A stretch of 5,121 bases of DNA from Spirochaetales bacterium (lineage in GTDB: Bacteria; Spirochaetota; Spirochaetia; SZUA-6; DRHE01), in assembly GCA_011049745.1 (NCBI GenBank), contig DRHE01000293.1:1-5121 (forward strand). Reading direction: 5' to 3'. This document shows positions 1-5,121 of this stretch, piece by piece (the first letter of the stretch is position 1; every line of letters starts with the position of its first letter). The position numbers and the translations under genes were made by a program. The notes under the pieces were generated by a model. That model had not been told where the DNA came from and did no database searches. It worked only from the letters and a program-made list of their open reading frames with translations.

Positions 1-290
<290 letters not shown>

Positions 291-375
291 GGGGAGAGAG
301 CGGCCGGTTTAAAGGGCGTGAATTCGATATCGGGCAAACTTTATTGACGAGGTAAGGTATGGTTGAAGGCTCTTC

Positions 376-404
376 TTGACCATCAGGCCGGGTGCATCTA
401 CAAT
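376..404 (+). promoter_or_regulatory. Strong predicted promoter of proS, with start site at the ATG
   Basis: TTGACC (376-381) and TACAAT (399-404) each match 5 of 6 consensus bases and are separated by the optimal 17 bp. Only seven bases (405-411) lie between the -10 box and the proS ATG at 412. The usual start distance therefore puts +1 at about 411-412, on or beside the A of the start codon. The bases just before the ATG contain no Shine-Dalgarno sequence, consistent with a leaderless message. The -35 box coincides with an in-frame TTG that a gene caller might mistake for the proS start codon. Confidence 0.65.
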
Positions 405-411
405 AATAGAA

Positions 412-2100
412 ATGAGATATTCAAAGCTTTTGGGTAAGACTATTCGTGAAGATCCCCATGGCAGCACGCGTGAAAGCTATTCTCTGCTCATAAAGGGCGG
501 ATATATCAGGCAGATGGGTCATGGGCTTTTTTCCTTCCTGCCTTTAGGAGTGCGTGTGCTCAAGAATCTACAGAACCTGATATCCGAAGAGGTGGAGAAA
601 CTCGGCGGACAGGAGGTAAATGTACCCTTAGTCTCTTCAGCAGATATCTGGCACAAAAGCGGTCGCGATCAATGGATGGGAAAAGAGCTGATCCATTTTA
701 TTGACCGCCATGGCAGGGAGCTGGTTCTTTCACCCACCCATGAAGAGACCATGGTTGAGCTTATCCGTTCCTCAATGTCTTCCTACCGGGATTTGCCCTT
801 ACTTCTCTACCAGTTTCAGATCAAGTTCCGTGATGAAGAGAGGACCAGGGAGGGACTGGTGCGGACCAAGGAATTTTTAATGTATGATTCCTACTCATTT
901 CACCGCTCCGGTAATGACTTGAATAATTTTTTCCCCAGGGTTTTCACCGCTTTTGGCAAAATCTTCAAGCGCTGTAATATCGAAACCATAGCTGCGGAAG
1001 CCGGTGTGGGTTTTATCGGCGGTGAAAAGTCATTTGAATTCTTGATGCCGTCCGGGGATGGTGATAATGTGGTTGTTCTCTGTAAGAAAGGTCATTATCG
1101 CGCAAATCGGGATATTGCTGTGGGCAGTAAAAAGCATATGGGCGGTGACCCCCTGGCCATGGAGAAGGTAGAAACTCCCTGCTGTGTGACGATGGATAAA
1201 CTGTCGAAATACCTCAATATCGACAAACACCGGCTGGCAAAGAGTGTGGTCTATTTTACTCCTGTTGGCCTGGTAATGGCTGTAGTGCTGGGTGATTTTG
1301 AGGTGGGAAAAGAGAAATTATCACGCTATCTTAATACCCCGGTATTAAGACTGGCTACAAACGAAGAGCTGGCCTCGGCAGGATTGGTGCCGGGTTATTT
1401 ATCACCGGTGGGCAATACTGATAATATCCGGGTAATTGCTGATGATACAGTAGTTAAATCGGCAAACCTGGTTTTCGGTGCTAATGAAGAGAATTTCCAC
1501 TTCATCAACGTAAACCATGGTTGTGATTATGAGATCGCGGAAATAGCCGATATTTCACTTATCAATAAAGAGAGTTCTTGTCTTTTCTGCGGCGCCCCCT
1601 TGCAAGAGGTACCGGCAATCGAGGTTGGTCATATTTTTAAGCTGGGTAACCATTACTCCCGGGTTATGAACCTGGTTTTTCATGACGACAAAGACCGTAT
1701 TTCCTTTCCCCACATGGGCTGTTACGGCATCGGTTTGGGGCGCCTGATGGATGCAATTGTCGAGGCAAATCATGATGATAGAGGCATTATCTGGCCTCCG
1801 CATCTGGCGCCTTTCCAGGTTTTCCTGATGGCCATCGGCAAATCGCTTAGTGTAAAGAAGCTGGTAGAGGAGCTTCATGAGGAGTTGGGCCATATAGCGC
1901 TATACGATGATCGTGAGGATTCGCCGGGAGTTAAGTTTAAGGATGCTGACCTTATAGGAATTCCTTTAAGGCTTGTAGTCTCTGCCAGGCATATGAGTGA
2001 GGGCATGGTGGAAATACAGGAAAGAAGGAGTGGTAAGATCACCCTGGTTCCACAGGAGAAGATTAAAGAGACCATAGACTCACTGATCGGAAAGGAGTAA
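412..2100 (+). CDS. proS: Prolyl-tRNA synthetase (bacterial type, with editing insertion)
   Basis: This class II aminoacyl-tRNA synthetase charges tRNA-Pro with proline in the cytosol. The chosen product is 562 residues, close to the usual bacterial length. Visible landmarks are the motif 1 region (about 28-75), the SPTHEE substrate loop (107-112), motif 2 with FRDE (139-142) and YDSYSF (158-163), and motif 3 GCYGIGLGR ending in R444. An insertion of about 220-385 between motifs 2 and 3 resembles the INS/YbaK editing domain, which clears Ala-tRNA-Pro in this family; K277 lies where the family has a functional lysine. A CLFCGAPL pair of cysteines (390, 393) precedes the IEVGHIFKLG segment (403-412). 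The C-terminal part from about 465 is the anticodon-binding domain. The start at 412 gives the typical N-terminus MRYSKLLGKTIREDP. An in-frame TTG at 376 would add 12 unconserved residues and falls on the -35 box. The gene leads an operon with the downstream acetyltransferase gene. Confidence 0.97.
   Translation: MRYSKLLGKTIREDPHGSTRESYSLLIKGGYIRQMGHGLFSFLPLGVRVLKNLQNLISEEVEKLGGQEVNVPLVSSADIWHKSGRDQWMGKELIHFIDRHGRELVLSPTHEETMVELIRSSMSSYRDLPLLLYQFQIKFRDEERTREGLVRTKEFLMYDSYSFHRSGNDLNNFFPRVFTAFGKIFKRCNIETIAAEAGVGFIGGEKSFEFLMPSGDGDNVVVLCKKGHYRANRDIAVGSKKHMGGDPLAMEKVETPCCVTMDKLSKYLNIDKHRLAKSVVYFTPVGLVMAVVLGDFEVGKEKLSRYLNTPVLRLATNEELASAGLVPGYLSPVGNTDNIRVIADDTVVKSANLVFGANEENFHFINVNHGCDYEIAEIADISLINKESSCLFCGAPLQEVPAIEVGHIFKLGNHYSRVMNLVFHDDKDRISFPHMGCYGIGLGRLMDAIVEANHDDRGIIWPPHLAPFQVFLMAIGKSLSVKKLVEELHEELGHIALYDDREDSPGVKFKDADLIGIPLRLVVSARHMSEGMVEIQERRSGKITLVPQEKIKETIDSLIGKE
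2091..2097 (+). promoter_or_regulatory. Shine-Dalgarno supporting a TTG start of the downstream gene
   Basis: AAAGGAG ends directly before the last bases of the proS stop codon (TAA, 2098-2100) and lies 11 bases before the TTG at 2109. It is the only good ribosome binding site near the start of the acetyltransferase gene. The next in-frame ATG (2154) would remove the beginning of the N-terminal domain. The placement suggests translational coupling with proS. Confidence 0.55.
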
Positions 2101-2108
2101 TTGAAGTA

Positions 2109-3011
2109 TTGTTCCCTTTAACAGATGAATTTATTGAACGATTGATCTTCGCCATGGAAGATCAAAAGCACCGGTTTATAGTCGATTTTAATACCGGCGA
2201 TATTCTTTCAAGTGATGACGATCTGCCTGATTACCTGGAAATACCCCTCTGGCGGCAGATTGAGGGCTTCAGTTTAATGGAGAAGTTTGTTTCAAAACTG
2301 CGTAATCCGCTGCATAGAGAGCCGCTCCATTCAGTGCTCTCTTCAGGAAAGGGAGTCTTCAGAAATTTTAAAGATGCACTTAAGAAAAATGGACAGCTCG
2401 AAAGGCTCTGGTTATCCTTCAAAGAAAAGGAGATGCGGCGCATAGTAAGGGATTGGTATAATGAGCAGCGGGAGCTTAAGGGTTTGCAGAGGCTGGGGCC
2501 GGAACCGGAGGAGACTGAAGAGCTTCTGTTAAGTGATTTTACCATTAAGCCGGGAAGTAAAGAGTACCTGGAAGCAGTGATAGAGCTTGACCGGCAGGCC
2601 ATGCTTGAGAATATAGAGAACTTAAGGCCTGAAAAGATAGAAGAGCTTTACCGTAATAAGCGCTCGCTTTTGCCCGCTCCTCTAGATAAAAGGAGTCTTT
2701 TGCTCGTAATCGAGACCCCTGAGGGGGAGCTGGCTGGTTTTGCCTGGGGAGTAGAAACTGAAAACCAGCTTGATTCCTCTGCAGAAATGCGCCTGGTACA
2801 ACTGGCGGTTGCCAGGAATTTGAGGGGTCTTGGCCTGGGCAAGCTGCTCCTGCACCATTTTGTGCAAGAGACCGGCAGTCTGGGCATGTGCAGGCTGGTT
2901 GCTGAGCTTTCCGGCCCCGCTCTTAAACTGGCCGCTTTTTTTAAAAAGCTGGGCTTTGTGAATAGTTCTGTGGTTATGGCTCTTGACCTGGACAACCGGA
3001 AGGAAGCCTAA
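2109..3011 (+). CDS. UPF0158-like domain fused to GNAT N-acetyltransferase
   Basis: The product is 300 residues with two domains. Residues about 4-118 resemble the uncharacterised UPF0158 family: a short helix ending in AMEDQKHRFIVDFNTGDIL, an acidic turn SSDDDLPDYLEIP, then GKGVFRNFKDAL (80-91) and WLSFKEKEMRRIVRDWYNE (101-119). A charged linker rich in Glu (about 120-140) follows. Residues about 141-295 are a GNAT domain: the acetyl-CoA pyrophosphate loop is RGLGLG (239-244) after the beta strand MRLVQLAVA (227-235), and the late motif AAFFKKLGF (275-283) is typical. The acceptor substrate cannot be read from the sequence. No signal peptide or membrane segment is seen, so it is probably cytosolic. 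The gene follows proS after 8 bases and should share its transcript. The TTG start is chosen from the upstream AAAGGAG. Its stop codon overlaps that of the converging HAD gene. The GNAT call is firm and the UPF0158 call is from pattern memory. Confidence 0.85.
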   Translation: MFPLTDEFIERLIFAMEDQKHRFIVDFNTGDILSSDDDLPDYLEIPLWRQIEGFSLMEKFVSKLRNPLHREPLHSVLSSGKGVFRNFKDALKKNGQLERLWLSFKEKEMRRIVRDWYNEQRELKGLQRLGPEPEETEELLLSDFTIKPGSKEYLEAVIELDRQAMLENIENLRPEKIEELYRNKRSLLPAPLDKRSLLLVIETPEGELAGFAWGVETENQLDSSAEMRLVQLAVARNLRGLGLGKLLLHHFVQETGSLGMCRLVAELSGPALKLAAFFKKLGFVNSSVVMALDLDNRKEA

Positions 3012-3025
3012 AGAGCGCCTAAAGA
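3006..3025. repeat. Imperfect 11-bp tandem duplication at the convergent stop codons
   Basis: GCCTAAAGA occurs at 3006-3014 and again at 3017-3025, giving an 11-bp period with two intervening bases. The first copy holds the stop codons of both facing genes (TAA at 3009-3011 on plus; TAG read from 3010-3008 on minus). Each copy carries CTAA, which has stops on both strands. The repeat could have arisen by replication slippage. Confidence 0.7.
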
Positions 3026-3832
3026 ATTTCGTTTTTCAAGAATAATCTCTGCAGCCTCTTGAAATCCCAGGGCCCCCTCTTTTTCAGTTATATAGCGGGG
3101 AGGGTGGCTGATATCCTTAAGGAAAGGGATGATATTTGCCATGCCGATTGAATGTTCCAATTCCTCAAAAAGGGGTTCGTCATTCGGTGAATCGCCGGTA
3201 AAGAGCATTTTATCCTCAAGTTGTGAGATTTCTCTGCCGCGGGTTCTCTTGAGGTAGGATTTTACCCCCTTTACCTTATCAAAATCTCCAAACCAGCAGT
3301 TAATGTGGATGCTCGATATCTTGTATTGTGCCTTTTCTTGTTCTATGATCCGGCATATCCGGGAGATATCGCTTTTGCTTAAAGGCGGTACATCCTCACA
3401 AAAGTCGATTGCCAGATCTGAGATCCGGTAGGCCTGGTCAGCGGATATCCTACAGGCGGGTACTTCGGCCAGGACCCGTTTCTTAATGATATCCAGACCT
3501 TTTTGTGCCGCCTGCCGCTCACTTTCAGAAGCCAGGTAGAAACGTTCCATCTTTTTTTTCTTCCGGTTGTAGGAAAAACAGAAAGCGCCGTTCTCACCGA
3601 TACCCGCTGCTACCGGCCACATTCTGGCCAGGTGATCGCACCAGCCCGCGGGCCTGCCGGTAACTAAGACCAATTCCAGCCCCGCTTCATGCATTTGCCA
3701 TAATGATTGAAATGAACCTGCGAGGAGCATACCCCCGGTTGTCATGGTATCGTCAAGATCGGTAAAGATTATCTCCAGGCTGCGGCAGATGAGGGCGGGT
3801 ATTGAATTTATGCTTTGAGGGTGCGGCGCCAT
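3008..3832 (-). CDS. HAD-superfamily (type IIB, Cof/SPP-like) phosphatase
   Basis: The product is 274 residues and is a haloacid dehalogenase-type hydrolase, expected to remove phosphate from a small phosphorylated metabolite in the cytosol. All four motifs are present. Motif I is DLDDT (25-29), with D25 the likely nucleophile and D27 the acid/base. Motif II is the T58 of LVTGR. Motif III is the lysine of KVKG (K186 or K188). Motif IV is GDSPND (213-218), which holds the magnesium ligands. The GENGA element (79-83) and the large cap between motifs II and III fit the IIB subgroup, which includes sugar-phosphate, sucrose-phosphate and mannosyl-3-phosphoglycerate phosphatases. The substrate cannot be chosen from sequence. 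The ATG at 3832 is the only start codon before motif I in this frame, but it lacks a clear Shine-Dalgarno. Translation may be coupled to the acyltransferase gene, which ends 13 bases upstream. An A8 tract encodes part of a KKKK run (91-94). Confidence 0.9.
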   Translation of the reverse strand: MAPHPQSINSIPALICRSLEIIFTDLDDTMTTGGMLLAGSFQSLWQMHEAGLELVLVTGRPAGWCDHLARMWPVAAGIGENGAFCFSYNRKKKKMERFYLASESERQAAQKGLDIIKKRVLAEVPACRISADQAYRISDLAIDFCEDVPPLSKSDISRICRIIEQEKAQYKISSIHINCWFGDFDKVKGVKSYLKRTRGREISQLEDKMLFTGDSPNDEPLFEELEHSIGMANIIPFLKDISHPPRYITEKEGALGFQEAAEIILEKRNSLGAL

Positions 3833-3845
3833 TACGGGAGTTTGA

Positions 3846-4766
3846 TCAGGAATCCTGCTTTTCTCTGAGCTCTTCTTTCAGGAGCTCTTTTTTCAGACTC
3901 CGGCGAATTTCCTCTGCCTGGCCGTGGATCCGGCCCAGTTCTTCCATAACCCTGTCAACGGCAAACTGGCGCAGGTCCGAACCTTCGGGCGCCATTTCCC
4001 TGGCTTTTTCACGAAATTTCCGGCCATCATAAACCCTGCTTACCGTATATAACATAATATCATGGCTTACCAGATCTTCGGTCAGCGACTTTTTTTGCGG
4101 GATCAGGACATTACCGTTAATAGCAATGAATACTATATTTTTGTATGATTTCAGATAAGAATCAATGTCTTTTAATCCCCGTTTGCTCTCCGGGTCCCAG
4201 GAGCGGTAGCGTGTGCCTGCGGGAAAGACCAGGATAATCCTGCCGGATTTTCTTAAGCGGAAGAGTGTTTTTAATGCAGCCATATTGATATGCTTCCGTT
4301 TTTCCGATATAGCCCGCATTTCCTCCGGATCTTTAAGGTCCTGTGAAGCGCTCTGAGGAATAATTACCACCCGGGTAAAGATCTCAGCAAAGCTGCGCAC
4401 TATTCGGTTAGTTTCACTTAATTTGGAGCCGGCCACTGAAACTATTTTTTGAGCGATGGTTATGCCCTTCTCTCCCTCTCTTTCCATGAGCTCATAGAAA
4501 CAGGGAATGTCGAAGTTGCTGTAATGTTCCATGAGAATAAGGCAGGATTCCCCCTGCTTAGCCTTCTTATAAAGCTCGGCCAGGTTTTCAAGGCCCTGCA
4601 GGCGGCTTCCCGGCAGCATCAGGTCATTGACGATCTGCTTCAACAGGTTCTTGTTGTCCGGCTTGCCCTCCTGGTAGACATTGGCTGCGGTTATCAGGCC
4701 ATTGCCCGTAGTATTTACCAGCATCTGGGAAATTATGGCTTTAAATTTATCCGCTACATTCAGCAT
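3846..4766 (-). CDS. PlsC-like glycerolipid acyltransferase
   Basis: The product is 306 residues of the phosphate acyltransferase (PlsC/LPLAT) superfamily, whose members move an acyl chain onto glycerol-3-phosphate, lysophosphatidate or related acceptors at the inner face of the membrane. The catalytic HX4D motif is seen as EHYSNFD (H81, D86). The acceptor-binding motif is FPAGTRYR (181-188), where most family members have FPEGTR, so the usual glutamate is alanine (A183). It is followed by the basic segment SKRGLKDIDSYLKS and by the strand IVFIAING (211-218). I see no clear transmembrane helix, so membrane attachment would be peripheral. The last 35 residues are a charged, Lys/Glu-rich helix. 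The ATG at 4766 is supported by AGGAG 7 bases upstream. The gene is first in an operon with the HAD phosphatase. It could be a lineage-specific acyltransferase with another acceptor; the exact reaction is not certain. Confidence 0.87.
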   Translation of the reverse strand: MLNVADKFKAIISQMLVNTTGNGLITAANVYQEGKPDNKNLLKQIVNDLMLPGSRLQGLENLAELYKKAKQGESCLILMEHYSNFDIPCFYELMEREGEKGITIAQKIVSVAGSKLSETNRIVRSFAEIFTRVVIIPQSASQDLKDPEEMRAISEKRKHINMAALKTLFRLRKSGRIILVFPAGTRYRSWDPESKRGLKDIDSYLKSYKNIVFIAINGNVLIPQKKSLTEDLVSHDIMLYTVSRVYDGRKFREKAREMAPEGSDLRQFAVDRVMEELGRIHGQAEEIRRSLKKELLKEELREKQDS

Positions 4767-4793
4767 TTTGTTACTCCTGTATTATACCGGTAA

Positions 4794-4822
4794 ATTTAAC
4801 TACAAACTGGTTGCCTTGTCAA
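4794..4822 (-). promoter_or_regulatory. Predicted promoter of the acyltransferase-HAD operon
   Basis: On the minus strand, a perfect TTGACA (4817-4822) is followed after exactly 17 bp by TTAAAT (4794-4799), 4 of 6 matches to the -10 consensus. Transcription would begin near 4787, leaving a leader of about 20 bases that includes the AGGAG ribosome binding site (4774-4778). A consensus TATAAT also occurs at 4781-4786, but start from it would fall in the Shine-Dalgarno. Confidence 0.55.
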
Positions 4823-4854
4823 TCGATCTACACCGCTTTTCAACAATCGGCAGC

Positions 4855-4884
4855 TTCAGGAAAAAGGCTTTGCAATATCCTGAA
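4855..4884. repeat. Inverted repeat TTCAGGA / TCCTGAA
   Basis: Perfect 7-bp arms at 4855-4861 and 4878-4884 are separated by 16 bases. The repeat lies in the divergent region between the acyltransferase and binding-protein genes. It is too loosely spaced and lacks a T-tract of the right kind for a confident terminator. A protein-binding site or chance are both possible. Confidence 0.35.
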
Positions 4885-4897
4885 TATATGTTATTTT
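4870..4897 (+). promoter_or_regulatory. Weak candidate promoter of the binding-protein gene
   Basis: TTGCAA (4870-4875), 16 bp, TATTTT (4892-4897) gives 4 of 6 matches in each box. A start near 4904 would fall at the edge of the palindrome at 4905-4917. Other AT-rich -10-like strings are present downstream, for example TATATC at 4917-4922, so the choice is uncertain. Confidence 0.25.
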
Positions 4898-4904
4898 AGT
4901 GATC

Positions 4905-4917
4905 ACATGCCGCATGT
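4905..4917. promoter_or_regulatory. Perfect 13-bp palindrome, possible operator
   Basis: ACATGC and GCATGT are exact reverse complements around a single central C. The palindrome is 32 bases before the start codon of the substrate-binding protein gene and beside its candidate transcription start. This is the position expected for a dimeric repressor site. The regulator is unknown and the site occurs once in the window. Confidence 0.4.
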
Positions 4918-4949
4918 ATATCTCTAATACTATTTAATAAGGAGGAATC

Positions 4950-5121
4950 ATGAAGAAGATTCTAATGGTTCTACTGGTACTCATTGTAGCCATGTCTGTG
5001 TTTGCAGGCGGACAAAAAGAACCGGTCAAAGAAGAGGTGGTATTTTACATCATCAACGGTGCCGAGCCGCCTTCTCTGGACCCCTCCCTGAGTGAGGACA
5101 CCACCTCTCACAACATTCTTA
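4950..5121 (+). CDS. Oligopeptide-type ABC transporter substrate-binding protein, N-terminal part
   Basis: The gene runs off the right edge; 57 residues are visible. It starts MKKILMVLLVLIVAMSVFAG, a typical signal peptide with a two-lysine N-region, a hydrophobic core and an A-X-A-like end (VFA before GGQKEP). There is no cysteine, so this is not a standard lipoprotein; cleavage by signal peptidase I and a periplasmic location are inferred. The mature start (VVFYIINGAEPPSLDPSLS) matches family 5 solute-binding proteins (OppA/DppA type), where a strand is followed by an EPxSLDP motif. Such proteins deliver peptides or other solutes to an ABC importer, whose permease and ATPase genes would be expected beyond the window. 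AAGGAGG (4939-4945) lies 4 bases before the ATG. The substrate cannot be judged. Confidence 0.88.
   Translation, partial: MKKILMVLLVLIVAMSVFAGGQKEPVKEEVVFYIINGAEPPSLDPSLSEDTTSHNIL

Noticed and set aside
320..331. Adjacent GAATTC and GATATC sites, as seen in cloning-vector polylinkers
   Set aside because: Only 12 bases match and the flanks do not continue as polylinker sequence; the surrounding DNA is coherent, so chance is the simpler explanation.
359..379. Six-codon reading frame ATG...TGA (MVEGSS) with GAGG six bases upstream, as a leader peptide for proS
   Set aside because: It lies before the predicted transcription start, has no regulatory codon pattern such as proline codons, and no attenuator hairpin follows.
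376..411. TTG at 376 as the start codon of proS, with GAAGG (365-369) as ribosome binding site
   Set aside because: The 12 added residues do not resemble the conserved ProRS N-terminus, which begins at the ATG at 412, and the TTG is better explained as part of the -35 box.
2934..2949. GCTTTTT-TT-AAAAAGC inverted repeat with a T7 run as a terminator or frameshift site in the GNAT gene
   Set aside because: It encodes the conserved AAFFKKLGF motif, the stem is nearly all A-T, and a -1 shift hits a stop codon almost at once.
2231..2995. Open reading frames of 123 and 115 codons on the minus strand opposite the GNAT gene
   Set aside because: They are serine-rich translations of the complement, have no recognisable domain, and lie against a gene with clear protein motifs.
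4781..4786. Perfect TATAAT on the minus strand as the -10 box of the acyltransferase gene
   Set aside because: No acceptable -35 lies 16-18 bp upstream and the start site would fall within the Shine-Dalgarno; TTGACA-17-TTAAAT just upstream fits better.
4449..4899. Plus-strand reading frames overlapping the 5' part of the acyltransferase gene and the intergenic region
   Set aside because: They lack ribosome binding sites and are explained as complements of the acyltransferase coding sequence.

Overview
The window is about 5.1 kb of ordinary-looking chromosomal bacterial DNA with moderate GC content. It holds four complete genes and two partial genes cut by the window edges. No RNA gene, CRISPR array, insertion sequence or phage element was seen. 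The best taxonomic clue is the truncated binding-protein gene at the right edge. Its signal peptide ends in VFAGGQKEP, with no lipobox cysteine, a style I associate with Spirochaetes. The FPAGTRYR variant of the acyltransferase motif points weakly the same way. A spirochaete (Spirochaetaceae-like) host is an inference, not a proof.

Left part (1-3011). The first 226 bases are the 5' end of an enolase gene (eno) on the minus strand, with a good promoter and Shine-Dalgarno. Divergent from it, proS (prolyl-tRNA synthetase, 412-2100, +) is followed after 8 bases by a gene for a two-domain protein: an N-terminal UPF0158-like domain joined to a C-terminal GNAT acetyltransferase (2109-3011, +). The two are almost certainly one operon. 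A near-consensus promoter (TTGACC, 17 bp, TACAAT) sits so close to the proS ATG that the transcript is predicted to begin at or next to the start codon. This suggests a leaderless mRNA.

Middle and right (3008-4766). A minus-strand operon contains a PlsC-like acyltransferase (first) and a HAD-IIB phosphatase (second, 13 bases downstream). Its promoter is TTGACA, 17 bp, TTAAAT. This operon converges on proS-GNAT: the stop codons of the GNAT and HAD genes overlap by 4 bp inside a small imperfect tandem repeat, and there is no visible terminator between them.

Right edge (4767-5121). A 183-bp divergent intergenic region carries the acyltransferase promoter, a 7-bp-arm inverted repeat and a perfect 13-bp palindrome (possible operator). 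It leads into the start of an oligopeptide-type ABC transporter substrate-binding protein on the plus strand.

Functionally, the window mixes glycolysis (eno), translation (proS), a linked acetyltransferase of unknown target, probable lipid acylation plus a sugar-phosphate-type phosphatase, and solute uptake. I see no convincing large novel system. The most worthwhile leads are the predicted leaderless proS transcript and the UPF0158-GNAT fusion co-transcribed with an aminoacyl-tRNA synthetase.
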